Origin: Prevotella scopos JCM 17725
GTDB taxonomy: Bacteria; Bacteroidota; Bacteroidia; Bacteroidales; Bacteroidaceae
NCBI RefSeq assembly: GCF_018127785.1
Contig: NZ_CP072389.1
Coordinates: 1,178,001 to 1,242,000 of the forward strand
Direction: 5' to 3'
DNA length: 64,000 nucleotides
Shown: positions 36,753-46,700 of the stretch, piece by piece
How the letters are laid out: each line of letters starts with the position of its first letter
Numbering within the stretch: position 1 is the first letter of the stretch
The notes under the pieces: model-generated
Database searches by the model: none
What the model was told of the DNA's origin: nothing
What the model saw: only the letters and a program-made list of their open reading frames with translations
Position numbers and translations under genes: made by a program

Positions 36753-37610
36753 TTACCAATAGTCTCTTTCTATAAAATCATAATTGAGTTGCTTGGAAGT
36801 ATTGCCACTATCAAAGTCTATTCCTGTCATTGCAGTATTGATACTATTCTCGTTTCTACGAAAGTTCATCAACATTTTATTCATCTTCTTGCGTTCAACT
36901 TTTTCGAGGTTTCTAAACAACTGCTTGTCCATAGTGAAAGTTATAGACTCGGTGGTTTTCTGAAGTCCATTGATTGTAAAAACGTATTGTCTTCCGCGGT
37001 CGTACACCTCCATTATCAATCCTGGCAGTCCACCAAACTTCCATGGTCCGTTGCTAACAGGAACTTCAGATGCAAACCATGCAGTCCAATGTCTACCTCT
37101 GAATTCACATTCTGCTTTTTGGCATTCGTAGCCGAGTATCGTTTTCGTACTATCTTTCATCTCCCATAATTGATTATAGCCTGTTTCTTCATACTGATAA
37201 AAGTTATCCACGATTCTATCAATAAGTGTCAAAGTTTCGTTTTGTGGATACCCCTTATAAAGATAATATTTTATAGTGCCATGAACATGAGCCGTAATAA
37301 GATTATCATTTCCGGTTGCTTGATAAATTTTGATTGCTTCTGATAGTTCTCCACGAGATTTCCGATTACCATCAGGAGTCATGAGCAAAGAGTCATTTGA
37401 ATAGGTCTTGGGGCTATAAAATTTAGAAACTCTTTCACCTATCAGTAGTATGGGATAATCGTCTAGTACATTTCGACTCACAGTATCTTGCAACTCTGTA
37501 TAATGATATGAACATTTTATATACGCCTGATCTATCACTTTCTGCGCATAACTAAAAGTTGCAAAACACAGAAAAATACAAAGTTCTATTTTTTTTATTT
37601 TGCTATTCAT
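36753..37610 (-). CDS. GLPGLI-family secreted protein, 2
   Basis: 285 residues, signal peptide with cleavage near SYAQ (about residue 22). GPWKFGGLPGLIMEVYD marks the family. About 40% identical by eye to the next gene, so a tandem duplication is likely. First gene of the three-gene unit GLPGLI, GLPGLI, receptor. The 3' region ends ISxNYDFIERDYW, rich in aromatic residues. The 110 bp upstream region contains AT-rich sequence and a divergent IS relic; no clear promoter box. Confidence 0.85.
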   Translation of the reverse strand: MNSKIKKIELCIFLCFATFSYAQKVIDQAYIKCSYHYTELQDTVSRNVLDDYPILLIGERVSKFYSPKTYSNDSLLMTPDGNRKSRGELSEAIKIYQATGNDNLITAHVHGTIKYYLYKGYPQNETLTLIDRIVDNFYQYEETGYNQLWEMKDSTKTILGYECQKAECEFRGRHWTAWFASEVPVSNGPWKFGGLPGLIMEVYDRGRQYVFTINGLQKTTESITFTMDKQLFRNLEKVERKKMNKMLMNFRRNENSINTAMTGIDFDSGNTSKQLNYDFIERDYW

Positions 37611-37746
37611 ACTATATTACAATACTCTGTTAATAATTACGTAATCGTTTGAAAATGAGCAAGTTAATCAACAAAACATAACTAAATAAAGTTGGCTAAG
37701 TACTTGATTTTCAGTACCTTTATAGTTGATTCAAGACTTTAAAAGT

Positions 37747-37935
37747 ATGATATTTTCAGAGCCACTTAGCCAATATGAGGAGATCCTCAAGGATGCAATC
37801 CGTACATCAATGAAAGAATCTGGTGCAAAGTTAGCAAAAACTCCTCATATCGGACGGTTTTGGTCGGGATGTGCAGGGGCTGTGAAGCACGGACTTGAAA
37901 TCATGGGCATCGGCTTACTGGATGTTGCCATTTTA
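37747..37935 (+). pseudogene. N-terminal fragment of a transposase-like gene
   Basis: ATG at 37747 opens MIFSEPLSQYEEILKDAIRT, then KLAKTPHIGRFWSGCAGAVKHGLEIMGIGLLDVA. The 'HIGRFWSGCAGAVKHGLEI' wording resembles the start of IS4-type transposases of Bacteroidota. After about 62 codons it runs into the 3' end of the receptor gene on the other strand, so it is a 5' remnant of an insertion sequence. The frame continues to 38076 only as antisense text. Confidence 0.45.
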
Positions 37936-40254
37936 TCGAATATCTTTTATCTCTTTGTATTCTTGATTACCTGTAATTTTCTTAATTGTAGAATGCTTAC
38001 CTTTCTCGAAAGTCCATTTTACGGAGAGTCCTATATATGGAAATGCGGTGGTATTATCATAGGTAGTCTTAAATAAATCAGTCTGTCTGGAGTATCTGCG
38101 CCCTTTTCCTGCAAGTCCAAACGACAACCCTAATTCTAATTTATCTTTGAAAAGTTCTTTATAGATATTTCCCGTAACATTATAGACGGTATAATAAACA
38201 CGGTCTAAGTTCCTAAATGTTGGTTCTAACATTATGTTCAACATACCGCCCCATCCTGATGGGAGGTTGAAACTATTATAAAGGGTATAATATTGTCGGA
38301 GTCTATTTTTGTCATATTTTATACCATCTAAAGTTATATCCTCTACATGCAATTCTAATTTACCCGTGGCTTTCATCATCCAACATTTCAAAGGGTGTAG
38401 ATTTAGCTCCACGCTCATCCCATACGCATTTATCCCATCAAGATTAACAGGGCGAGTGTAAAGGTAATTTTTATTCTCCGAACTATTTTCGGTTTGCCAA
38501 TAGATATTATTATTAGAGTGCATATAGACACCTGTTACTCCAAGTAAATTCTTAAAGAAAGAGAAAGAAGCCATCAACATATCATTCGTTGGAGCTTTCA
38601 AAGATGGGTTTCCCACTGAATAATTCGAGGCATTCGACCATCTAATCGTTGATGATATTGCTGAATATGGAATGTTCTCCAATATATGCTTAAAAGCAAG
38701 ACGAAAGATACTGCTTCCGTTTTTATTTAATGGAGCCATTAAACTAATCGAGGGACTTAATCCTCTTTGTATGTTCTTGGAAATTGCAGAGGATTCGTTA
38801 TCGCTATATGAAATATGATTTATTTGCCAATTTATACCAAAAGCATATTTTAATTTCTTGAATGCTCCTGCCAACTGGATATAGACGTAAGGGGTAAAGC
38901 CCTTGACCTCCGTTCTACTGTTGCTTATGAAAAATTCGTTAGCAAGGTTGTTTACTATTATTGGTGTAAAATGCTGATTCACATACTGAACAGCGCCCCC
39001 ATAAGTCAGTAGATTTCTACCTATGGGTTGAGTGAAATCTAATGAAGTTTTCCAAAGATTATTATTTTGCTTGTCAGCTGCTCCCACGCTTTCTGAGCTA
39101 TTCCCCAGATAATTTGTAGCTGTATTTGCGTGCCTGTTATAGTAATCAATCGTCAAATCTACCAAAATTTTACTCTTACCGAGAGGAGTTAAATACTTTG
39201 TTGTTACTTCTTGTTCAACTACTCGTTTGTAAGTTCTTATATTTATGTTATTATCGTCATCATAAGTATTTAAGTGTGAATGGTTGTGGTTGGCTGAGAT
39301 ATAGTAACTAAAACTCAAAGACGATTGTTTGTTAAGTTGTTGAGTAAGGCTCAGTCGATTAGAGAAACTATAGCCTCTATTATAGTCTCTTTCACAACTC
39401 TGCTTCTCAATGCCCGACAATTTATTATAAAGAAATTGTTTACCAGTCTCTTTATACTGATACCAAGGCAGAGATAAATTATCATAAATATGCAGATCCT
39501 TGTATCTATAGTATATCGTTCCTCCTAAACTTTCTTCTTCTATACCGTTCCCCTTGTGTGCGGTTCCCTCCGCAGACAAACTACCGTAATAGTTCCTATC
39601 GGCTATTTTCCTTAATGAGATATTGATAACTCCTCCACCAGTAGAGGCATTGGTGTTACTTCCTGCAAGGTAATCAACCTTCACAGAGCCTATCATATTG
39701 GCTGGAAACTTATTAAGTTCTTCTTGCGAGGTTATTTTAAATCCATTTACATATATTTCGCTAACAGGAAGTCCATTAATGTTGATAACTCCGTTTTTTT
39801 TAGTTATTCCTGGGAGGAATATCAAAGCATCAGCTGTTTTCTTTCCTTTCAAGATAGGAGAGTCAGTTAAGTTTACAGAGTACCCTATCGTGTTTTGTAC
39901 AAACCTTGAAGCCGATATAGTAATGCCATCCAAATTAACCGCTTTTGGAGATAGCATAATCTTCATGGGGGTATTATCTACCTGCTTGGTTTGGAAAGCA
40001 TCTTCATACGACATGTGAGATACTCTCACAATCACGATTTTGTTTTCGTCAGGAACCTTAACCTTGAATTGTCCATCTGCCAGCGTTATACAACCGCCTA
40101 CCAGCGTAGAATCAGTAGAAGCTAAGATGGCTACCGATGCAGACTCTACAGGCTTTCCTTGATTATCTAAAACATATCCCTCTACTTCCTGTGCATACAT
40201 AACACCATTGAAGGATAGCATTATTACTAAAAACAAAAATACAACTTTTCTCAT
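37933..40254 (-). CDS. TonB-receptor-like outer-membrane protein, 2
   Basis: 773 residues with a signal peptide (to MYAQ, about 22), a carboxypeptidase-regulatory-like domain (23-110), a short plug-like segment (KGKKTADALIFLPGITKKNG; STGGGVINISLRKIA) and a beta-barrel. It differs from the other two receptors in its plug and is closer to 'outer membrane beta-barrel' proteins that lack a TonB box. The C-terminus (HSTIKKITGNQEYKEIKDIR) is not aromatic, and the stop lies where an IS relic joins, so the last residues may have been replaced. It follows the radical SAM stub by 28 bp. Confidence 0.75.
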   Translation of the reverse strand: MRKVVFLFLVIMLSFNGVMYAQEVEGYVLDNQGKPVESASVAILASTDSTLVGGCITLADGQFKVKVPDENKIVIVRVSHMSYEDAFQTKQVDNTPMKIMLSPKAVNLDGITISASRFVQNTIGYSVNLTDSPILKGKKTADALIFLPGITKKNGVININGLPVSEIYVNGFKITSQEELNKFPANMIGSVKVDYLAGSNTNASTGGGVINISLRKIADRNYYGSLSAEGTAHKGNGIEEESLGGTIYYRYKDLHIYDNLSLPWYQYKETGKQFLYNKLSGIEKQSCERDYNRGYSFSNRLSLTQQLNKQSSLSFSYYISANHNHSHLNTYDDDNNINIRTYKRVVEQEVTTKYLTPLGKSKILVDLTIDYYNRHANTATNYLGNSSESVGAADKQNNNLWKTSLDFTQPIGRNLLTYGGAVQYVNQHFTPIIVNNLANEFFISNSRTEVKGFTPYVYIQLAGAFKKLKYAFGINWQINHISYSDNESSAISKNIQRGLSPSISLMAPLNKNGSSIFRLAFKHILENIPYSAISSTIRWSNASNYSVGNPSLKAPTNDMLMASFSFFKNLLGVTGVYMHSNNNIYWQTENSSENKNYLYTRPVNLDGINAYGMSVELNLHPLKCWMMKATGKLELHVEDITLDGIKYDKNRLRQYYTLYNSFNLPSGWGGMLNIMLEPTFRNLDRVYYTVYNVTGNIYKELFKDKLELGLSFGLAGKGRRYSRQTDLFKTTYDNTTAFPYIGLSVKWTFEKGKHSTIKKITGNQEYKEIKDIR

Positions 40255-40282
40255 CGATATCAGGTATTTGCAATTTTGAAAT

Positions 40283-40558
40283 TCATAATGTATCCTTAGA
40301 CATTAAACTACCCTTTAAATGGCTTTCATAACAATACCAGCATCTTAGATTACAATCCAAGGTTGGGTTTATGGTTATTCTTACATAATCGTCTGACTGC
40401 AATTTGGAATTAATCTCATCTACCCAACTTTTCATTTCATCATGCGCAGATAACACTATAAAACCACACTTAATAAGTAGCTCGTAAAGGCTTGGATGAA
40501 TTTCCTTTAAAGCTTCTATATTATGACATCTTTCTATGATTATAGGTTTAAGACGCAT
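40283..40558 (-). pseudogene. N-terminal stub of a radical SAM peptide maturase
   Basis: 91 codons. The stub ends ...ITINPTLDCNLRCWYCYESHLKG, with Cys69, Cys73 and Cys76 making the CxxxCxxC 4Fe-4S cluster motif of radical SAM enzymes. It then stops at a position where a full enzyme would have about 300-400 more residues. Homologous maturases of the GG-Bacteroidales peptide systems begin with the same 'INPTLxCNxxCWYCYE' text. The downstream part (AdoMet core, SPASM) is deleted and the receptor gene begins 28 bp later. As it stands it cannot be active. Confidence 0.7.
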
Positions 40559-40680
40559 ATCTAATGTTAGTAATTTATTTTATCTACTTTTATAGATTTT
40601 CGACTTCTTCTCCTTTTTATTACAGTTTGGTCTGCTTTATAATCTTGTCAATTTGATTATTTCTGTTGCAAATATATTTG

Positions 40681-41243
40681 CTAAAGTTTCACACCCTCAA
40701 GAAGTTAGCTTGAAACAACTGTTTTTCAATAATTGTTGGTAACTTTGTAGTGTTATACAGTATTGATTATCTTTAAATTTAAGAGTAACTTTAATATGGA
40801 TGCGAATCTAGACAATTTAAACGAAACTTCCAAGCTTTTGAGTGTTAAAAAAATTATAAGCAGCGATATTTCTCATTTTTCTCATACTTTGGTCTTAGCC
40901 ATCTACTCAGACTATGAGACCATGGGGAATTGTTTGCCCACATGGAAGAAGATGTAACGGCACTTACGCTATGGTATCGTGTACTGAAGTGCATAGAGAA
41001 CTTGCCTACTGCGCTTTGTGGCGTTCTTGGCTTCTCTGTTAGTGAGATAGGGCAGTTAATAGTCACCGACTCAGAAATGCGGAACAACTTTGAGATTATG
41101 GTCAAAGCATTGGAAGACAGATAACAAGAAAAGTTCACAACCGTAAACTTTTTTTTAAGCAAGTGTTAACGGCTCACCTTCATGGGCACTCACAAAGCAA
41201 TTTGGCTAAAACAGCCATAAAATAGAGGGGTGGGAAACTTTAG
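40681..41243 (+). mobile_element. Miniature IS derivative A (563 bp, both ends present)
   Basis: Left end CTAAAGTTTCACACCCTC and right end GAGGGGTGGGAAACTTTAG are inverted repeats. Inside, ATG at 40797 begins MDANLDNLNETSKLLSV, the start of a transposase-like gene also seen intact at 51993. It jumps to the 3' part of the gene (LTLWYRVLKCIENLPTALCG... to MVKALEDR, ending at 41124). So the middle of a transposase gene is deleted. The copy at 49866 has the same junction, which means the short form has itself spread. Confidence 0.75.
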
Positions 41244-41438
41244 TTCATAATCACTTGCTTTATACGTTCAGTAGCAAATATATGCAATATAAATTAAACA
41301 TGCAAGAAAATGAGAAAAAAATCTAAGGCTCTATAACAAATCATGTTGCACCGATATTCTTAATAGAAAAGACGGATAACTGATGATTTATATTGTTTTC
41401 CTTTTTCTTTCACCGCATTATTACGATTAAAAAGGAAA

Positions 41439-41918
41439 TTATATGCTATTTGTTATTTGCTTGACAATTCTTTGAAGTACGCTTTCATTGCTAACAAGTA
41501 TAGTTGCCGTGCCTGCCATTCCGCTGACGAGTTTATACTTGCAATCTGTTACCTTGACCTGTGCCGTGAACACACTGCCAGCTGCTGTTTGTCGGGGTGT
41601 ATGCGATGTGGCTATTATCTTACCATTGGCTGTTCCGTATGTCTCTGCATCGTAACCATCAAATTCGATGTTTGCTGTCATTCCGCTTGCCATCGTATTC
41701 ACATACTTATAAGGAATGGCTATTGTGCCTTGATAGGCATTTGTCATCTGCACCTTTGCACTGATGGTTTCGGGATAAGGTATAAAGTATGCACCAATCA
41801 GCAGTCCCAATATCACAATGGTGATAATCGTGATACCATAACGGACAATCCTTGACGGTATCTCGCCAATGATATGTCTTACTTTCTCGCTGCGAAGTTC
41901 TATCTTGTTGTCTGCCAT
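41439..41918 (-). CDS. Very short HlyD-like membrane-fusion protein
   Basis: 159 residues. N-terminal membrane helix (about 26-46: ITIITIVILGLLIGAYFIPYP), then a beta-domain ending SGMAGTATILVSNESVLQRI, which matches the membrane-proximal part of HlyD-type adaptors. The lipoyl domains and coiled-coil hairpin found in full adaptors (about 400 residues) are absent. Either the gene has an internal deletion or it is a minimal form that works without a TolC. It is the last gene of the exporter unit and starts 17 bp after the ABC gene's stop, so it is co-transcribed with the C39 exporter. Confidence 0.7.
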   Translation of the reverse strand: MADNKIELRSEKVRHIIGEIPSRIVRYGITIITIVILGLLIGAYFIPYPETISAKVQMTNAYQGTIAIPYKYVNTMASGMTANIEFDGYDAETYGTANGKIIATSHTPRQTAAGSVFTAQVKVTDCKYKLVSGMAGTATILVSNESVLQRIVKQITNSI

Positions 41919-41935
41919 AATCTTCCTTTCTGCTG

Positions 41936-44125
41936 TTAGTTGCCTAATTCTAACTGATTCTTTACAAGGTTATAGTATGCACCCCGCTTTGCTGTGAGTG
42001 CTTCGTGGTTGCCAATTTCTACCACCTTGCCTTTATCCAATACCACTATCTGGTCAGCATTTTTCACCGTACTTAATCGGTGCGCCACGATAACCACCGT
42101 CTTGCCTTTGTAGAACTCATCCAGATGCTCTACAATCATGCGCTCATTGTTGGCGTCGAGCGAGTTGGTGGCTTCGTCAAGGAAGATATAGTCAGGGTTC
42201 TTATATACGGCTCTTGCTATTAGGATGCGCTGTTTCTGTCCTTGGCTTAAGCCAACGCCATCGCGTCCTATCTTGGTATTGTATTTTAAAGGTAGCCCCA
42301 TTACATAGTCGTGAATACAAGCAATCTCGGCTGCCCTTTGCAATCTATCTTTGTCAATCTCGCTATCATCTACGGCAATGTTGCGAGCTATCGACTCAGA
42401 GAAGATTACACCATCCTGCATTACCACACCACACTGTCTGCGCCACCATTTTTTATTGAGCGTATTTACATCTGTTCCACCAATATTGATTTGTCCACCC
42501 AATACGGGATAATAGCCCAACATCAGTTTAATGAGTGTTGTTTTACCGCTGCCCGATGCGCCCACAATGGCTGTTACCTTACCTTTGGGGATAGTGAGAC
42601 TAACATCATCTATGATTGTTTTCAGTGCGTGAGGGTCGTATTTGAAGTTTACGTTTTCAAGGTCTATGCCCTTATCCTCTTCTTTCATTGCTGTTTCCAA
42701 TCCTTGCTTTCCGTTCTCATCGTCCATACGATGGATTTCATTGATACGTTCAAGACTTATCTTTACATCTTGTACGGAGTAGAAGAAACTCATCAACTGT
42801 TCAACAGGAGAATTGAGCTGACCAATAATGTACTGCACGGCAAGCATCATACCCAGCGTGAGTTGTCCGTGAATGACGGCTGTTGCTGCCACCACCGTGA
42901 TGACGATGTTCTTTAGCTCGTTGATGAAGATGCTACCTGCCTCCTGTGTCTGCTGGAGTTTCAGCGATTTCATCTGCACACCGAAGAGGTCTGCCTGTAC
43001 GTCCTCCCATTCCCAGCGACGACGCTGCTCGCAATCTTGGAGCTTTATTTCCTGCATGGAGGTGATAAACTCGTAAGTCTTGTTATTGTTGATGGCTTGC
43101 TGCTCGAAGAGTTCGTAATCAAGTACTTTTCTGCGCCTGAGGAAGAGTGCAAGCCAACCGCCATAAAGCAGACTGCCGAGCATAAAGATGGCAAAGACGA
43201 GCCAGTTATAGGAAAGCAGCACGATACTGAACACTACAAAGGTGAAGAGCGAAAACACGATGCTGAGCGTTTGCTGTGTCAGGAACGTATTTACACGGCT
43301 ATGGTCGCCCATACGCTGCATAAGGTCGCCCATCAGTTTGGTGTCGAAGAACGACATCGGCAGCTTTAAGAGCTTAATGAAGAAGTCGCTTACTAAAGAA
43401 ATGTTGATACGCAAAGAGATATGTAGTAAGAGCCAACGGCGGATAAAGTCGATGGCAGTACGGCTCACGGTGAGCATCAACTGTCCCAAGAGTATCAGCC
43501 AGATAAAGCCGATATTCTGGTTTTTGATACCCACATCCACGATGGATTGAGTGAGGAAAGGCAGAATGAGTTGCAGCAGGCTACCCACGAGTAGCCCCAA
43601 GACAATCTGTCCGAAATATTTTCGGTATTGTTTGATATAGCCAAATAGGAACTTAAATGAGCGTTCCTCTGTTGGCTGTTCATCTGTCTGCTTTTCATAA
43701 AAAGCTGGTGTGGGTTCCAAGAACATGGCGATGCCTTTCTCTTCACCGCCCGACTGAGTACTAATCCAGTGCTTCTTAAATTCTTCAAGGTTATATTTTA
43801 CAAGTCCTTTGCCTGGGTCAGCAATGTAGAAAGTCTTGCCTTTCTTAACCTTATACAGAACCACAAAATGGTTTTGATTCCAGTGGAGGATGCAAGGAAG
43901 TGATGACGATAATTCTTTAGTATTAGCAAATCCACATAAACATTCAAAGCCTAAACTCTCTGTTCCTTGTTTAAGTGCAGCCAACGAAATACCCTCTCTA
44001 CCTTCTTGGCAAAGTTCTTGGAGATAGTTTAACTTCAAATATGCTCCATAGTATTTACAAATCATTTGTAAACAGGTAATGCCGCAGAGCATAGAATCTT
44101 TTTGTCGATAATCTGAAAACTGCAT
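41936..44125 (-). CDS. C39-peptidase ABC exporter for double-glycine peptides
   Basis: 729 residues in three parts. Residues 1-135 are a C39 cysteine peptidase: Cys14 in LCGITCLQMI, His86 in NQNHFVVLYK, Asp103 in IADPGKG. Residues 165-445 are the membrane domain (six helices). From about 475 is the NBD with Walker A GASGSGKT, signature LSQGQKQRILIAR and Walker B YIFLDEATNSLD. Such exporters cut a leader after Gly-Gly while exporting the core peptide. The 52-residue peptide encoded at 47532-47690 has exactly that leader. All three catalytic residues are present. It lies between a receptor gene (12 bp upstream) and a short HlyD gene downstream. Confidence 0.93.
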   Translation of the reverse strand: MQFSDYRQKDSMLCGITCLQMICKYYGAYLKLNYLQELCQEGREGISLAALKQGTESLGFECLCGFANTKELSSSLPCILHWNQNHFVVLYKVKKGKTFYIADPGKGLVKYNLEEFKKHWISTQSGGEEKGIAMFLEPTPAFYEKQTDEQPTEERSFKFLFGYIKQYRKYFGQIVLGLLVGSLLQLILPFLTQSIVDVGIKNQNIGFIWLILLGQLMLTVSRTAIDFIRRWLLLHISLRINISLVSDFFIKLLKLPMSFFDTKLMGDLMQRMGDHSRVNTFLTQQTLSIVFSLFTFVVFSIVLLSYNWLVFAIFMLGSLLYGGWLALFLRRRKVLDYELFEQQAINNNKTYEFITSMQEIKLQDCEQRRRWEWEDVQADLFGVQMKSLKLQQTQEAGSIFINELKNIVITVVAATAVIHGQLTLGMMLAVQYIIGQLNSPVEQLMSFFYSVQDVKISLERINEIHRMDDENGKQGLETAMKEEDKGIDLENVNFKYDPHALKTIIDDVSLTIPKGKVTAIVGASGSGKTTLIKLMLGYYPVLGGQINIGGTDVNTLNKKWWRRQCGVVMQDGVIFSESIARNIAVDDSEIDKDRLQRAAEIACIHDYVMGLPLKYNTKIGRDGVGLSQGQKQRILIARAVYKNPDYIFLDEATNSLDANNERMIVEHLDEFYKGKTVVIVAHRLSTVKNADQIVVLDKGKVVEIGNHEALTAKRGAYYNLVKNQLELGN

Positions 44126-44137
44126 TAACTATTCATA

Positions 44138-46690
44138 TCAAGGTTTATAATAGAAACTAATCATTAGTTCTCTTCCTCTAATGTCTTGATTACTAAAACT
44201 ACTTGAAAACGTATTATTAAATCCATAGCCATAGTTTTTTTTATTGAAAACATTATTCAAAGCAAGACTGAAATCGAAGTATTTAACTTTAAATTTCAAA
44301 CTGAAATCCTGAAAGAAAATATCCTTAAATTTTTTCTGTGCGACTTCGTTATGATAGTATTCTGTCAAAGATTCTAAATTCAAAGTTTTACAAAGAGGTA
44401 TTACAACCTTTCCTTCATGCTTCCAACTATTTAAATTAGAGGTTCTTCCGAGCATAGGCATCTTCATCTGATTAAAACTATAAGTAAGCTTATAAGTAAA
44501 ATCAACCTTTTTTATCAACCCAATATCAATACTAGAAGTAAGTCTAAAATTTTTCCTATCATATGGCATTTGCTTTCCATTCTGTATTATATGACTATTC
44601 ATTACATCATACAAAGTTCTTACATTTAATATTCCTTTTATAAAAGGAATGCTCTGTGAACCTGTGAACAAAATACTCCAGCTATTGTATTTTGTATTGC
44701 CAGGAGTTAAGGATTCTACAATATAGTTGCCTATATAGTCTTGTGTTGATATATAAGGCGATTTACCAAATGCTCTAGTTAGTCGTAAGCGTAATGATGT
44801 GCCTCCCAAAGCATCATTATAAGTAAAGCCTAAACCCATATTTTTTTCTTTACTTAAGTGGTAATCAGCAAAGCCCTTGTTCATATATTGATAGTCTTGC
44901 AATACCACTGTTGGATAAAACTGAGCAGCATTAATTTGTATTGTATTAATGGAGGCATCCGCAAAACATTTCCATCTTGCTGTAACTTTCCATCTAAGAT
45001 GAAAATTAGGAGAAAATAGAAATTTATAATGTACATTGTCTAAACTATACTTATAATGATTGTAAGATATGTCACTGGACAATGTAAATTCAAAGTCCTT
45101 TATTATATATTCGATATCTGGATTAATATAGATTTTTGCAAATGTAAAACTACTTTTACCTATAAGTAATCCTAAGCTATCAGGAACACCTACTAAATTT
45201 GATGAAAAGGAATGGATACCTGCATTTACTCCTGCTTTTCCTGATACAACAAATTTGCCTAATTTAAAACTTCCACTTATATCTGTATTAGTTTCATAAT
45301 AATGCTGATTGATAGACTGTGCTGATGAGTCGACGTACATCTGTTGTGGACGAAGTTCTAATATATTCTTCGATTCAAAAGTAACAAGGCGTTTACCATA
45401 CTTCTTCATAATACTGAAGTTATCTTTCAGCGTATAAATAGGCAAGTTACCCAACATTGTATGTGGATTAGTTCCTTGCTCATTCAAACATTGCTTGTTC
45501 CATGAGAAGTTACCAGAAAATTCGTTTTTAAGATAATGATTGCTGGCATTATTCTCGTATTTAATTTTTGCAAAGAGGTTGTTGCTGTTTTCTACAAACT
45601 GTTTGCTGGTTTCCACTGCCTTTACTCCGCTATTCATATAATAATACGATTGTCTCAGTGAAGTAGCTTCTTCACGATTATTGGTATAAGTAACTTGTGC
45701 ACTTATCTGAGAATTTTCATTTATACGTTGTAATGCATTTAAACTTATAGCATGAGAACGATTAAAAAGCGAACGTCCTCTGAGTAATAAAGGTGATGGA
45801 GATGGGAGAGAGAGCAGGGCTGTTAGAGGACTATGTAACTCGTCAAAACTCAAAAGATCATCAGCCTCTCTTCGTATATTGTCGCCAATGTTATTGGTTT
45901 TGTAGGTAAGAATTGTTTGGAAATTTGGCTTAAGACGCATAGCAAATGTTTCAAATTTCCACAATCCTCCATGAGTCTTTAGACCAAGACTTCCACTAAA
46001 AGTAGTCATCCAATGTGCTTTTGCACCTTTTTTCATTTTAACATTAATGGCATTGTCGTCAGAATAAGTAAAGTCATCTAGTACGCGGATAGGTTGATGA
46101 TGCTTCATTACTTCAACGGTAGCCACATCATCTTTCGGTAATGATTTAGTTGCCAAACCATATTTACCATCCATCATATTCATACCTTCAATATAAAAAT
46201 TGCTTATAGTCTTACCTTCATACTGTATTTCTCCATTCTCTTTATTCACCTCAAAACCTGGAACACGTGCAAGAACATCTGATAGAGTTCGATCATTAGG
46301 CTTTGCATAAGTATTTAAGAGGTATTTTATAGTATCCCCACTTAATTGAACAGGTTTTGCTTTTACAGTTATCTCTGACAGCATTTTAGTATCTTCTTCT
46401 AATGTGATATACTGTTTTGGCATACTTTTCACAATCTTTAATTCTTGGCTTTTATAACTCATTGCTGAAATACGCAAAATAGTACCTTCCTTTGCTGTAA
46501 TAGTAAAATTTCCTTTATCATCAGTCTGGCAGAAATTTAATGTTTTCTTTGTGAAAACATCTATAGTTTTAATAATGGCTGCAGGTACTGGATGCCCCCC
46601 AATATCTGTAACATTTCCTTGTACTATCTCTTGTGCTCTTACAGATTGTACATATAGTAGAACCAAAATCAAGATAATATATTTTTTCAT
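44138..46690 (-). CDS. TonB-receptor-like outer-membrane protein, 3
   Basis: 850 residues. Signal peptide (MKKYIILILVLLYVQSVRAQ), carboxypeptidase-regulatory-like domain, plug-like segment with LSDVLARVPGFEV and FYIEGMNMMDGKYGLATKS, and a beta-barrel ending in aromatic SFYYKP. It is paralogous to the receptor at 33177-35789. It lies between a GLPGLI gene (10 bp upstream) and the C39 exporter (12 bp downstream), so transport through the outer membrane may be linked with peptide export. It may take up rather than release a ligand; this is not resolved by the sequence. Confidence 0.85.
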   Translation of the reverse strand: MKKYIILILVLLYVQSVRAQEIVQGNVTDIGGHPVPAAIIKTIDVFTKKTLNFCQTDDKGNFTITAKEGTILRISAMSYKSQELKIVKSMPKQYITLEEDTKMLSEITVKAKPVQLSGDTIKYLLNTYAKPNDRTLSDVLARVPGFEVNKENGEIQYEGKTISNFYIEGMNMMDGKYGLATKSLPKDDVATVEVMKHHQPIRVLDDFTYSDDNAINVKMKKGAKAHWMTTFSGSLGLKTHGGLWKFETFAMRLKPNFQTILTYKTNNIGDNIRREADDLLSFDELHSPLTALLSLPSPSPLLLRGRSLFNRSHAISLNALQRINENSQISAQVTYTNNREEATSLRQSYYYMNSGVKAVETSKQFVENSNNLFAKIKYENNASNHYLKNEFSGNFSWNKQCLNEQGTNPHTMLGNLPIYTLKDNFSIMKKYGKRLVTFESKNILELRPQQMYVDSSAQSINQHYYETNTDISGSFKLGKFVVSGKAGVNAGIHSFSSNLVGVPDSLGLLIGKSSFTFAKIYINPDIEYIIKDFEFTLSSDISYNHYKYSLDNVHYKFLFSPNFHLRWKVTARWKCFADASINTIQINAAQFYPTVVLQDYQYMNKGFADYHLSKEKNMGLGFTYNDALGGTSLRLRLTRAFGKSPYISTQDYIGNYIVESLTPGNTKYNSWSILFTGSQSIPFIKGILNVRTLYDVMNSHIIQNGKQMPYDRKNFRLTSSIDIGLIKKVDFTYKLTYSFNQMKMPMLGRTSNLNSWKHEGKVVIPLCKTLNLESLTEYYHNEVAQKKFKDIFFQDFSLKFKVKYFDFSLALNNVFNKKNYGYGFNNTFSSSFSNQDIRGRELMISFYYKP

Positions 46691-46700
46691 ATGCTGCTCT

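Noticed and set aside
37936-38076. C-terminal half of the 116-residue plus-strand ORF
   Set aside because: It is antisense to the 3' end of the receptor gene; only the first ~62 codons look like a real (transposase-like) remnant.
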